A stretch of DNA of 64,000 bases from Fallopia convolvulus (Eukaryota > Streptophyta > Magnoliopsida > Caryophyllales > Polygonaceae), in the NCBI GenBank assembly GCA_964016875.1, contig OZ024734.1, positions 53,736,622-53,800,621 of the forward strand, given 5' to 3'. Below are positions 23,062 through 34,341 of this stretch, piece after piece; within the stretch, counting starts at the first letter, position 1, and each line of letters starts with the position of its first letter. Below the pieces are notes generated by a model. The model saw nothing but the letters and a program-made list of their open reading frames with translations, was not told the DNA's origin and made no database searches. The position numbers and the translations under genes are program-made.

Positions 23062-23131
23062 AGCTTATATGAGATTCGAACCCACATCTATGTGCGTAAG
23101 CACATTGCTCTTCCAATCGAGCTAATAAGCT
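23062..23131 (-). other. tRNA-like sequence, 70 nt, opposite orientation to the one at 22853
   Basis: On the minus strand, AGCTTAT pairs with ATAAGCT (7 bp). The D-arm is good (GCTCGATTGGAAGAGC), and a T-arm GTGGG-TTCGAAT-CTCAT is present. The anticodon region is ATGTG-CTTACG-CACAT with a 6-nt loop instead of 7. It is probably a decayed or SINE-related tRNA. Confidence 0.5.
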
Positions 23132-23875
23132 TTTATTAAATTATGTCTTTAAAAATACACTTTACTACTTTAGAATCCAAGGACACACAACAACTGTTCT
23201 TGAAAATCTTTTGTATGATTTCATTATATGTTATTCGAACTGCACTTAATGCACTTTAGAGTTCAAATGAAAAAATCACCAAACCCAAAAAGGGATAGCA
23301 ACTATGCATCCTCTCGACAAATTCAAGAAGTTGCTCAATTGAAGATGGAGGTCCAAGTAGGCAATTTCCGACATCCTTGATCTCGGAATCAAATTCGGTG
23401 AAGAAAGAGGAAACCCTTTTTGGCTACGACAATGGTGATCGATGGTAATGGTGCAAATTAGCACACAAAAGGAAGAAAGGAAACCAAAGTTGCAGCTTGC
23501 CTGATGGAGGAGGATGAAGGTGATCGCAATCGATCAAAGGGTCGAGAGAGGTCGTACAGAGAGACGAGACATCTAATTTTCAAATTTGGACGCAACAGGA
23601 ATAAGTTCAAGGACAAATTTCTTGTAATAAGAAAAGTAATTTTTAGTTATTTACAAAAATTGCCAACGAGTAACTTATTTCCAACTTTTTAAAAATACAT
23701 CTTTTAATATGGACCGTAGATTTAGTTCATTTAATGGTCAATAAAACTCCTTATTTTTTAAGATACGGATCCTCTCACAAGAACTTTACTTTAAATTTAA
23801 ATTTATAGTGTGAACGATCTAAATTAATTTATATGGAAGGAAAGAAAGAGATGTAACCTATATAGTGATACAAAT
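23132..23875. other. intergenic
   Basis: Nothing is recognised apart from short open stretches without coding character. A small open frame at 23504-23692 is basic, short and has no recognisable motif, so it is not called. Confidence 0.4.
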
Positions 23876-24446
23876 TAGGGCTGAGTAAATGGATATATTT
23901 GATCCGTTTCGGTATACCGGTTATCCGGTAATTTTTTTCCTTAAAGCATCGATCCGTATCCGATCCGTTATTTGCCAGATAGCCAGTAAGAAGTATCCGT
24001 TCGGAACGGATATCTGGTAGTGGATATCCGAATTAACTATCCATTTTAAAAAAAATATTTCTACTATTTTTGATTTAGGCCCAACTAATATGCATAATTG
24101 ACGGATATCGAAATCGGATATCCGCCGATCTGTTTAAATTTTAAGAGAAAGTTTACATGGTTGAGGAGAATTGAATCCTTGATGAGTTAAAATTTTACAA
24201 AATACTCATTAAAACATCTATGCTACTTAGTATTAATGTATATTTTCCAAAACATATATATGGTACCGGATATCCGGTTGCTTCAAAACCCCGATCCGTA
24301 TCCGATCTGGATATCCGGAAAAAATTCTAGGATCGGATCGGATACGGATAAAAAAATTGTGACCCATTCAGATTCGGATATTATCGAATCGGATAGGCTG
24401 GATCGGCGGATCAGATCAACGGATCGAGTATTTTTGCTCACCCCTA
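23876..24446 (+). mobile_element. hAT-type MITE, 571 bp, perfect 8-bp target duplication
   Basis: The ends are TAGGGCTGAGTAAA and TTTGCTCACCCCTA, inverted. ATACAAAT flanks both sides (23868-23875 and 24447-24454). The interior is rich in ggatatccg and gatccgtatcc words in both orientations, giving extensive self-complementarity. It is non-coding. Confidence 0.85.
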
Positions 24447-24454
24447 ATACAAAT

Positions 24455-25204
24455 AAGCAAGATATGATTAGTCTTCAGTACCCTTAGTAAATAAAATAAA
24501 ATAAAAAAGATATCACCATCCACATTTTCCAACAAGCTTTTTAAAATACAATTACATGGCTAAGAGGAAGAAGAATTACACCCTCAATTGCTAATTGGAA
24601 GGACAGTAAACAGCAACCATTCATGTATGCATTAAGCGTGACGGATGCCCTAAAGAGTATAATCAAACACGTACAGTTCCTGCCCTGTCAAAGATGCCTT
24701 CAAGTTCAAACCACTGACAAAGTGGATGAGATAAAATTATGCAAGATTCAGAAGTGTTAACTTGTGAAGAAAGACCATCACTCAACGGCTCTATTGCCCT
24801 GATCATTCAGATAAGATGATAAAACTCGTAATCGGATCATGAAAAAGAGCCACATAAATCTCTCATTTGAGAACAGGCTATCCCCTAATCACAGACCGAC
24901 ATGAGAAAACATACAACCCACACAAGCAAGCATACAACCTGAATAGCAAAAACAAAAGGAACACAACAAAAAGGGTGCTAGCTCGAAGCAGAACCACGGA
25001 GCCACCGGATGAGAGCACAAAGCACGCAACGCTACGAGGAAATAAGTGAAGACGATAACTAAGAAAAACGCACAAGATGATTTGACTCACTCGGAGAGCC
25101 TTCAAGCATCGATCACATATCCACGAAATTATTTCAATAATAAATAAAAAGTACATTTGTAACTTCCTCATAAACATTTATGTTTTCTTGACATACATTA
25201 ATGA
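24455..25204. other. intergenic 3' of the second OMA1-like gene
   Basis: No gene is supported. 25100-25204 is homologous to 18985-19080, so the tandem duplication of the OMA1-like gene extends past the stop codon. Confidence 0.5.
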
Positions 25205-26694
25205 TTAATCGTGAGACTTGCCACGCAAGTAAAATTGCATGGCTTCTTCTTGAGCTTGGGAAAGACTCTGAACTCTCTTCTCTGGAGATGGAAAATTTTT
25301 GAAAAAACCGGCCCAATATGAATTATCAGCTGCTAAATCTAAATCCTGTGCTGCTGAATTTCGCAACAAACTTGCTGCTGCAACACGGGGATCGTATCCG
25401 GCAGAGGCCATCAAGAGCAACCCCATATAATCTGCTTCTAAATCCAACCTGCACACAACCAAGCCACAAAGTTTATGCAAAATTGAATGCCTTCATATGC
25501 TGTACACTAAAGGTATATAAAGAGTAGTATATATTGACTAAGAAAGAATTGAATCTTACTTTCCACTTAAAGGACACATGCATAGAGATGACATGTTATA
25601 TGAGCGAGACCTGCCTAAGCATCTTGACACGAATATATCAAAGAGAAAGAACCTCGCACACTTGGTCGCTATTTCAGACCCATGTCGAGCCACAGCAGCC
25701 GCAACCTAATTATTAAGCAATCATATTCCCATCGATTAATTAACTACTAAGTCCAATCTTCTAAAAAACGCTAGGCAACTAGAGCGGTTGCCTAGACGAT
25801 CCAAAATGGGCACCTAAATGGACTCATTGTTCTAAAAATCACCGCCTAGCTCCGTCTAGGCTCGGACAAGACGCTGGCCTAGACGTCGCTGGAAGATGCT
25901 AGTCCACCTAGCTTTCCAGTCCGTCTAGGCACCCGTTTAGCTAGGCCGCCTAGACGCTAGATGATTCCTCTCCGCCTAGCGTTTTTTAGAACACTAAACG
26001 GACTAAGACCTTTCGGCGCCTAGGCGAGGCCTAGAGACTAAGTGCACATCATAGAATTTTAGAGAATAACTAACTACAACATACTAATTAGTAACAATTG
26101 ATCTCGTCGATTAATAAACTGAGTCCAATCTTCTAAAAATCTCTAGGCACACCCTAGACCCTGGGCATAGAAGGGCCGCGAGACGACCAGAATAATTACC
26201 AGAGGTGCGATAACGGAGGCTATATCGGCATCAGATTCGCAATTCTTGACACGAGAAGAAGACAGAATAATCTTGCCACTGCTATAACATGTGGAGAAAT
26301 CGCCACTAGGGTCATCGACAACGAGCACTCGCCAGTTGTTGCTGACATGCTCCAAGTATTTTCGATCATAGCCCTGTCTTATAAGATCCCTACGCAGTGC
26401 ATCAATCAGGTTTTGGTTGATCAGTCCCACGCGTACAATGGTGGGGTGCGTAGCAGGCAATAATTTCCCCTCCTCTTCCTTTATGATGTCTTTAGTTAAG
26501 ACGTTTGTCCACGCCTTCTCGAACTGCCTTGGCATGAGTACCACATGACGACGACCCGAATAAGGTACCGTCTCCAGGCTGCTCAAGTAAGCAGCGGCGC
26601 TCGCCGTTGCTACGGCGGCGCCCGTGATGATGGTGTACTTGCTGAGATTTCGCAACATGTCCAACCCAAGTTTTGATCTTTTGTACCATGCCAT
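25205..26694 (-). CDS. OMA1-like M48 family protein lacking the HExxH motif (copy 2)
   Basis: The inferred exons on the minus strand are 26694-26200, 25705-25560 and 25448-25205, giving 294 residues, open throughout. The start MAWYKRSKLGLDMLRN precedes the hydrophobic segment (ITGAAVATASAAAYL). LETVPY, LPATHPTIVRVGLI, LVVDDP, SDADIAS and EADYMGLLLMASAGYD match copy 1 and OMA1. The junction reads VIAPL/VAAAVARH, so HExxH is absent in a different but parallel form to copy 1 (PL-VAA against PA-VAA). Exon lengths 146 and 244 are identical to copy 1. Both copies share a 5' UTR exon type. It is probably an expressed pseudo-protease or a recently decayed pair; the open frames argue for the former. 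Confidence 0.8.
25827..25996 (-). mobile_element. small MITE in intron 1 of OMA1-like copy 2
   Basis: The inverted ends are ttgttctaaaaatcaccgcc and, on the other strand, gtgttctaaaaaacgctagg. The interior is dense in ctagg/cctag words. Partial relatives with tctaaaaa plus ctaggc lie at 25757-25800, 26128-26165 and in the intron of copy 1 (19822-19890). Confidence 0.55.
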
Positions 26695-26999
26695 CGATTG
26701 ATTGCGGTTCTGAATCTGATCGATCAAATTGAATGATTCAATCAGGATATCAATGTTTTGATTTACCTTAAAACTTCAAACCCTAACAGAATATATCCAT
26801 CTAATCAAACTAACAAAATCAAATCAATTAACTATATATATAAAAAAAAGTATTCAATCAATCGAACAAAAAACTAATCTACGATTACTTAATTTATACT
26901 CAACCAAACTTGAAATCAAAACCCTAAAAACAAAACTCAAACTTGAAATCTAAAAAATTTAAAAATAAAATTCAAGAGCAGAAAACTTGAGAATATCGT

Positions 27000-27062
27000 T
27001 ACCGTGGGTGCAACTGGAAGACGGCGGCGGGGTGCAGCCTTCCGGAGAGGGCGTGACGTATG
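27000..27062 (-). other. probable 5' UTR exon and promoter of OMA1-like copy 2
   Basis: This GC-rich block (gtgcagccttccggagaggg) is homologous to 20655-20745. On the minus strand it ends at a donor-like CCCACG/GTAACG. It lies about 300 bp upstream of the ATG, implying a 5' UTR intron. Confidence 0.5.
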
Positions 27063-27525
27063 TTTATTCGGCAGAAATATTAGAACAAATTAAACGACAT
27101 CGTTTTTGTTTTTGGAATTCCTTTTAATATCCTTTCAATTTTAATAGAGGGGAGGTGAGGAAAATTAATATCTTCGATTAGTTAGTTAAGATGAGAGAGA
27201 ATTGGAAAGAACGTGGGGTAAAGTGGAAGAAAAAAGTAGAGAAAATAAACGAAAATAAGTCTTCTTAATTTGGTGGAATCTGAAAGGAAAGTGAGTGAAA
27301 ATATTTTTTAAAAAATTAAATTAATTTCTTTTCAACTTAATTTTTTCCATTAATTCTAATCTTCCTCCCATTTCCTCTGTCAACCAAACAACACATTAGT
27401 AACCGTGTGATTTATAAAAAATTCACCTCATTCTCTAAGTTACTATAAACATCTAACTCTGTTATGAATTCTATTAAAAAAAAAGAAAAATTGTTCATAT
27501 ATCCTTCAAATCTTACAAAATTTGT

Positions 27526-27930
27526 TAGGACTATGTTTGTTAAGTCACTAAAAAAACTAGTTGAAGTTGTAAACATAGTTGTAAAAGTAGTTAGAAGTTG
27601 CATAAAATACATAAACACTGTTTGGAAATATTCAACTAGTTTGTTATGAAATATAATAATTTTAAATTCCACTTGATAAATAAAAAAGAATACTTAAATA
27701 TTTGAAAAATAATTAATTTTTAAGGATTTGCCTTATTTGAAAAATAATTATATTTTATTTTAATAAACTACTAAAAACTATTGAAAAGCTTTAAAAAGAA
27801 GCTTTTTCAAAAAATTAGTTTTCCAACTAGTTCCTAGTATTTTTATGGTAAACAAACTGCGTTTATACTAGTTGGTGCAACTAGTTGGAGCTTTCCAACT
27901 AGTTTTTGGGGCCTAACAAACTATCCCTTA
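27526..27930 (+). mobile_element. hAT-like MITE, 405 bp
   Basis: The ends taggactatgtttgttaag and taagggatagtttgttagg (from the right) are inverted repeats. The interior resembles 21764-22146 (actagtt words). The flanks are aaatttgt and aaatttca, a 6 of 8 match consistent with an aged 8-bp duplication. Confidence 0.65.
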
Positions 27931-27978
27931 AAATTTCAAAACTAGTTATTTATCCATTAAGTTATAATATTATTTTTT

Positions 27979-29076
27979 GGGAAATTCCGCGTGGTGACCC
28001 CGAAGTTTTGCAAATTCCGCGTGGTACACAAGGGTTTTCGGAGTTCTGCATGGTGACCTCGAGGTTTTGCAAATTCCGTATGATAGCCTCAAATTATTAT
28101 AAAAGCTAAAAGTATTTAAAATTTAGCCCTATTTTCTTACTTAATTGCATAAAATCTCCTTTACTTTATATTTTTTTTATAAAAATCACCTAATTTTATT
28201 ACTTTTATAAAATAAAATTTAAAAAAAATTAAAAGTTAGAAATAAATAATGACACTACATATTATTATTTAAAAAAATCACCCCGTTTTTTTTAAAATCA
28301 ACCTTTTAGAATTTCTATCACCATTTTTATATTATCAAAAACCCATGCAATTTTATAAAAAAAAAATCAACCTTTTCAAACATGGCTAGGACTTAAATTT
28401 GAATTTTTTTTATTATAAATAGGATATTCATAAATATATTTTTTTTAGAAAATTGAGATTGTTTTTGAGATTAGAAATACCACAATAATACTTAGAAGAA
28501 ATAAATTTACACTCAAAAGTAAATTCATGGATATAAAAGAAAAATTAAGAATAAATAGATAAATAAGAAATAAAATAAAATATTATATAAAAAAAAATAA
28601 TTTTATAAATATTTCATTGTAAATTTGATTTTATAAACTATTCTGCATATAAATAGATAAAGAGGAATTTAATAGAAGAGAAATTAAATAGTATGTATGA
28701 AAATGGTGATAGAAATTGTATATAAAAAATGGTGATAGAAATTCTAAACGGTTGATTTAAAAACAATGAAAATGTGGTGATTTTTTTAAATAATAATATG
28801 TAGTGTCATATTTATTTGTAAATTCTAAGTTTTTTAATTTTTTTTTCTAAAAGTAATAAAATTATGTAGTTTTTATAAAAATAAATAAAGTAAAGGTGAT
28901 TTTATCCAATTAAGTAAGAAATTAGGGTTAAGTTTTAAATACTTTTAGCTTTTATAATAATTGGAGGCTACCACACGGAATTTGTAAAACCTCGAGGTCA
29001 CCATGCGGAATTCCGAAAAACCTTGTGTACCACGCGGAATTTGCAAAACGTCAGGGTCACCACGCGGAATTTCCCT
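27979..29076. mobile_element. Mutator-type foldback element, 1,098 bp, 9-bp target duplication
   Basis: The arms of about 350 bp are near-complete inverted repeats (27979-28333 and 28717-29076) starting GGGAAATTCCGCGTGG. TTATTTTTT flanks both ends (27970-27978 and 29077-29085), the 9-bp size typical of Mutator-like elements. The outer 110 bp of each arm are built from about four related units of roughly 28 bp (aattccgcgtggtgacc, gttttgcaaattccg). There is no coding capacity. Confidence 0.85.
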
Positions 29077-29085
29077 TATTTTTTT

Positions 29086-29685
29086 TATGTAAAATCTTTT
29101 TCTTCCTATTAAGTATAATAAAAAAATCTCACTAAATATATACTAGGTAAGATACCTTACCTTATTTAATAAATTAAAATTAAATATTATTATGTTGATC
29201 GATTATTTTCGATTATTTTCTCCATTGATTCTTAATTCACTCAAAGACCTGTGACGCTAGTTTGTAAGTTCGTTAAAATCAATTTATTTTCTTCTCAATC
29301 CGGCACTGGATATATGGATAATGTAATATTCGAGTTCCAATTTTATTATTTTTCTTCCGTTAAAAATAAAAATAAAAATATATATATATATGTACTCATA
29401 TATAGATATATAGTACTAACTTATATAGTAGGATTATTAGTTCATAAACTTTATATTTATTTTTATATCCTCTTTACAAAAAGGCCTAGATATTCTCTTA
29501 AGCTAATCTATCTAATTAGAACCCTAAATCTAATTATCGAGATTAGTTGGTTGGAGTTCGAAATCCCATCAGAATCTATCTTAAGCCTAGATATATTCAA
29601 ATCTTGTTTGTGTGGGTTAATAAATCGGACCATATCAGCAATTAGCTAAATTCTTTTCCTGCGTTTAAACCAAACCATCCCTCGG
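29086..29685. other. intergenic, AT-rich
   Basis: There is a short simple repeat (tatatatata near 29380) and no gene. The open stretch at 29251-29649 is low-complexity and lacks motifs. Confidence 0.4.
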
Positions 29686-31886
29686 ATATAACCCAGAGAC
29701 GGGATTTTACCGAAGCCTCTAAACGAGTTCTCATCCCCTGTCTTGCGTAGAGGTCCGGAGATCGATTCAACCTCAGTGATCACCAAAGCCGATCCGAGTG
29801 GAGTCCGTCAAACACCACACCACCACTAGTGGTACCCTGTTCGCGCCGGCAGGTTGATCCCGGTGAGTTCTTGTCCCTTTTATGCGAAAGTTTCCCCTGT
29901 TTTGTATCTAAGATTAGTAGGCCGTCGTGAGGAGTCGAGTCGAGAATGGGAGGGGGGTCTGAGTTGGTCAGCGACTGCGAAAAGGCGAGGCGGAATCGCC
30001 GGCGATAGGGGAGACGGGCTGGTGTTGTCCAGTCAAGGAGGAGAAAGGGGGAAACGCGAACAGGGGTGTTGGGGAATTGCCGCTTCTGCTCTCATTTGTA
30101 TCACCGGTGATGTGGTGGATATGCAGCGGCGAGCGAAGGCGAAGGCGAACCGGAGAAATCTGACGCCGTCGAAGTCCCTTCGGGTGGGCGAAGACGGGGC
30201 GGCGTTACTGCTCGCTTCCGCCCTCCCTCGTAGCCGTCGGGCAGGGTAGCGAAGAGGCGAACCAGGGGAAAGGCGAAATCCCAGCGGCGAGGGGCAGGGC
30301 GTCGGGTCTCCGAGGTTGAAGATGGAAAGGGGCGGGGTTGGCTTGAGGTTGAAGACGAGGGGAGTGGGCCCCGCGTGTAAAGGCAAGGGGAAGGGAGCGG
30401 GTCCCGCTTGGTTTGAGGGTTGGCCTGGTCATTCAGATTGAGGAGGGAGATGGGCCGCACCATTTGGCCCAAAAATGGGGTGGAGAAAGCTAGAGGAATT
30501 CCGCCCAACTTGGGCCGGCTTGTTCTAGATTTTTTTTAGTAGCTATTGGGCCGATCAAGTGGATTAGTGGGAGAAAGGATCTTGTGGGTTGGGTTTATTT
30601 AATGGGTATAGGATTAATTAATTGGTAGGCTAATGTGAATTGGTACGGGTTAGTTTATCGATTTAATATTTAAATTATAAGTTCCGTAGTTTTAGTAAAT
30701 TAAAGAGGACTCCCTTAATCGGGTTCTTTTTGGTTCGGCTCGTACTTGGTCTAATCCTCTATTATATAAATGTTTTATGGAATTGTTTCCGCTCGCGTTC
30801 TTAAGTCCGAATTCTTTAAGGTTCGTTCATTTCGAGGTAAGTCGTTTTTCGACTTGCTCGGTTCTTTTCTCCCTTGTTAGACTGCGTATCGATATTGTAG
30901 GGCGGGTTTTGGGAACTAGTCCCGAATACCTTTTTAAATTGTTTTGAACTCCTTGTGTGTTGTGTGCGTTAATGATTTTAAATGTGTTTTATCGGAAATT
31001 ATTTGGAACGTTTTCTCTGTGTTGGTACCGTTTCCGACACGGCCCATTGTAGCCGGTGTTGAGGAAGAGTTGGCTACTTTGACCCGTGTGACTGGGAAAA
31101 TCGTACCCCTTCAAACGAAAATTATTATCTGTATGTTTTTGGCAAGCGCTCCCGTGGAGGCTTAGCCCGGAGTTAGAAGGGAGATTGGGAAGTGGAGTGG
31201 GAGGGCCTGCCTCTGCACTCGGCGCGGTGATGAGCGCCTTGGAAGTCGGATCGTGGACAAAGGAAGAATTGCATTGATGTGTGATTGTGATTGTAAATGC
31301 GTATATGACTTGTGTGACTGATATAATTAATTTAGGTATTGGCCTTTAGAGTTATGATTGCGATTGTGGATTTGTATGCTGACTTTAGATAAATGATTTC
31401 AAAACGTTCTACAGTTTCCATATTCTTTCTAGCTTGGTAGATTAGACGCTGACCCTTCGGGGAACATTTTTCAGTTCCAGGTATGAATCATGGGAGCCGT
31501 GCAGGATCCGAGGCAAGATGGCGGGCCGGAGCGGTAAAGAGCGCGTGTCATAGTGGGATTGGTTTTTATTAGTTATTTATAACAGTTAGGATGTTGATTT
31601 TGATATTTGTTAGACGGAGTTGGTATTTTTGTTTCAGCTATTATCTTTTGGTTCCGATAGTTCATTTTCAGTAGAGGTTGTGACGCATTTGAATATTTAT
31701 GATTTTTGGGGATTCATGCATACTTATGATTTTTCTAAGTTTTATTAAATAAAGGTTGGATGTTTTATTATGTTTTTCTCGTCGTGTCCGAGTTGTAAGA
31801 TCCTACAGTGTAGTTGTCAACCTAAATAATAGTATCTTGTAAGGTCTATTCCCTAGTAGCGCTTCGTCGAAAGACGGGGTGTTATA
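29686..31886 (+). repeat. possible solo LTR (chromovirus-like), about 2.2 kb
   Basis: The segment begins TATAACCC and ends GGGTGTTATA, near-inverted termini like those of many plant Ty3/gypsy LTRs. It has a very GC-rich first part (29840-30460), a TATA-like tattatataaatg at 30762, and AATAAA at 31746. No gag or pol sequence flanks it. No 5-bp target duplication is found (tcgga against gataa), so the boundaries are uncertain. The small open frames in the GC-rich block overlap on both strands and are not genes. It could instead be a non-coding transcript unit. Confidence 0.35.
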
Positions 31887-33002
31887 GATAATTTTTCAAA
31901 AAAAAAAAACACTTTAGATGGAGCTATATTTAAAGCGCATCATCTACTTCAATGTATAAAATTGCACAGGGGTCAATGTACATTGAGTAATCAATCACTT
32001 TTTTTTTCAAAAACAAACATAATTTCAAAGGCTTGGGAATTTTGTTGAATGAAAAAGGGAACCAATTGACACTAGAAGGCAGATAAATTAAACATGAGCG
32101 ATCGAAGAAATTAAAAACGAAAGAAAAGCCATAGCTAGGTAGAAGGAAAGGGTCAGGAAGCTTCAGAAGTGGTGTCGGTGGTTATGAATGGTTTTGGCTA
32201 TGAAGACGATGAAGCTCGTAAAACATAGGCATATCAACTATGCAGCGTCCAGTATTTTAGTATGCAGTTATTATTTTACAAAGTATTAAAAAATAAGACC
32301 AAAAACCCTTCTTATCATATTCTTCTACTCTCCCCCGATTGTAAACAACTCAGGCCGATGACGATTCTTCTCTTTCTCCTTCCTCTTCACTTCCGTCCAC
32401 ACCACGCTCTATCGTCTCGCCGTGCCGCCAACTACCCTTGAAGGCCTACCTAAATTGTACGGGTACATCCACACCACACTCCATCATCTCACCGTCCCGT
32501 CTTTTGAATAGCATCCACAAGTCGACAACAGTAAACGATTAACCCGGTCAGTTTCTCTCTTCAATTGAGTGATTTGCCTTAGTTCGATTTTGTGAGCCCT
32601 AGGTTGCAACACGTCAGATCTAATACTGCACGCAAGTATTTAGTGTGCAGTTCTAATATCTACAAAATAATCTCACGTGCGTTGCTTCTTTGCACACATC
32701 TTAATTGCGTGCATAGTTGTTTTGCATGCAATCCGCGCACGTGCATATACAATTCAGAAAATTGAAAAACGCTTATATGAAGGGTGAATGTACCATGGAA
32801 TCTCGACTACGCAATTCGTCTTAAGAACTTCTTTTGTTGTCACTCGATATTCGTTAACAAATAACAGTATGGAAAAATTTAGATTCGAATTAAGGTTGCA
32901 GACAATAGAGAATGTGGAGAAGGGAGGAAAATTATGTTTGGACTATTTTTATAATTTTTAATAAATTGAATGTTGCAAACTAATTTTACGGGGTGGTGCA
33001 TA
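31887..33002. other. intergenic
   Basis: No gene is recognised. Positions 32390-32520 hold a diverged short duplication (tccacaccac...ctctatcgtctc and tccacaccac...ctccatcatctc). A poly(A) run occurs at 31900-31911. Confidence 0.4.
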
Positions 33003-33330
33003 ATTTTTTTTATTGATAAGGAAAGGGGTTAGGGGAACAACTAGTAGGTTGGTGGTTGCCTTAGGGCATCCTGTCGGATGAGGGTCATCAAACCCGGATC
33101 AAATGCGAGTGGGATGGAGGAGATACGTCGGAAGAAACCAGCTATGAAGTCCGCCACAGAATTACACTCCCGGTAACATGAGAGATACTCCAATCCTGAA
33201 AGTGGGTAAGCATGGGCCAACATATATAGGGCCGGGTTATTAAAAGGAATATCCTTTTTTTTTTAATTAGAAACCAAAGTTCCACAAACCACCGTCTTGA
33301 GTTGAGGGACTTCACTAGTGTAACACTCAC
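33003..33330 (-). mobile_element. LINE 3' fragment (RNase H end)
   Basis: The minus strand encodes CYRECNSVADFIAGF, matching the end of plant LINE RNase H (compare CFRECKSAADFLARQ in the LINE at 46.4 kb). A T-run at 33006-33012 would be the poly(A) tail. The element is severely 5'-truncated and frame-shifted. Confidence 0.6.
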
Positions 33331-34341
33331 ACCATGCGGGAATTTTGTTAAAACTTTGCTTAAATTTTATATCTAAAATGTATTATTTTGTATAATGATT
33401 TAATGCATCATGCCAATAGATTTTATACACGAAATAAATTACATTGTAACTATACTATACTAATATTTAGACTTGTCAAGCGGGTCAGTCTGGTCAGGTC
33501 CGGATCCGGTTATTTCGGGTTATGCCAACGAGGGATACACACAACTTCAACAAACATAGACGGCTCGATAGTAGTCTGAATAACAACAAGATATGCAACA
33601 TGACGGGGAGAAAACTGATCATAGGAGACCTAATTAGTTATAGAATAAAGAAACAAAATCTTTTATGAATGATGAAACAAAATAGAGTACAACGCATACA
33701 ATTATGACCACGGGTGACCATTTCGTGGAAACCTTAATTCGCAGCTACCGTTGAGCCCTTGACCGTTGCTTGATCAACATTTTACTTTTTGGGTTGAATC
33801 TATACCTTTTTTTCCCTAACTGTTTATGCAGAAACAATTATGTTATTTTGCTGATGATTATTCGACATGTGAATCATGTGATCCTTATTAATAGTCCAAA
33901 CTTATAAGTTGAAATTCATGGGATGTGTTTCACAATATTTATTTTGTTTAGTTATTTCCATGACGACTTATTAGTTCTTATGCAACACCGTAATTTATCT
34001 TCAAAAGTCCACTTTAGGGTCCATGGTATGTGCAAATCTTAAATAGATGTTCCAAATTAATGTTTGCAGTTCCTATAAATTCCTACCCCAAGTTTGGTAC
34101 ATGTTTCAAGGCACTTCCTTGCCAGGAAAAATACGATCTACATAATATAGAAAACAAGAACTTCGAACAAAGCATGAAACTAATTTTTCGGAAATCTGAA
34201 TTCTCATGTTGAACCAAACGAGGGGTCAATTCCCACCACTTTTTTTTAGCGAACTAGAGCTTCATACCATGACCAACTAATTTGCTCTTTCACGACTAGT
34301 TATTTTGCTCCTCCATGAACAACTAGTTTGAGTCATAAAAA
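33331..34341. other. intergenic
   Basis: No gene is seen. Positions 33473-33522 (cttgtcaagcgggtcag ... ttatttcgggtt) are a fragment of the hAT-type MITE family at 12626. Confidence 0.4.

Noticed and set aside
29854..30508. Several overlapping open frames on both strands
   Set aside because: They are caused by high GC content with few stops. No domain, start context or splice logic supports any of them, and they fit better inside an LTR-like block.
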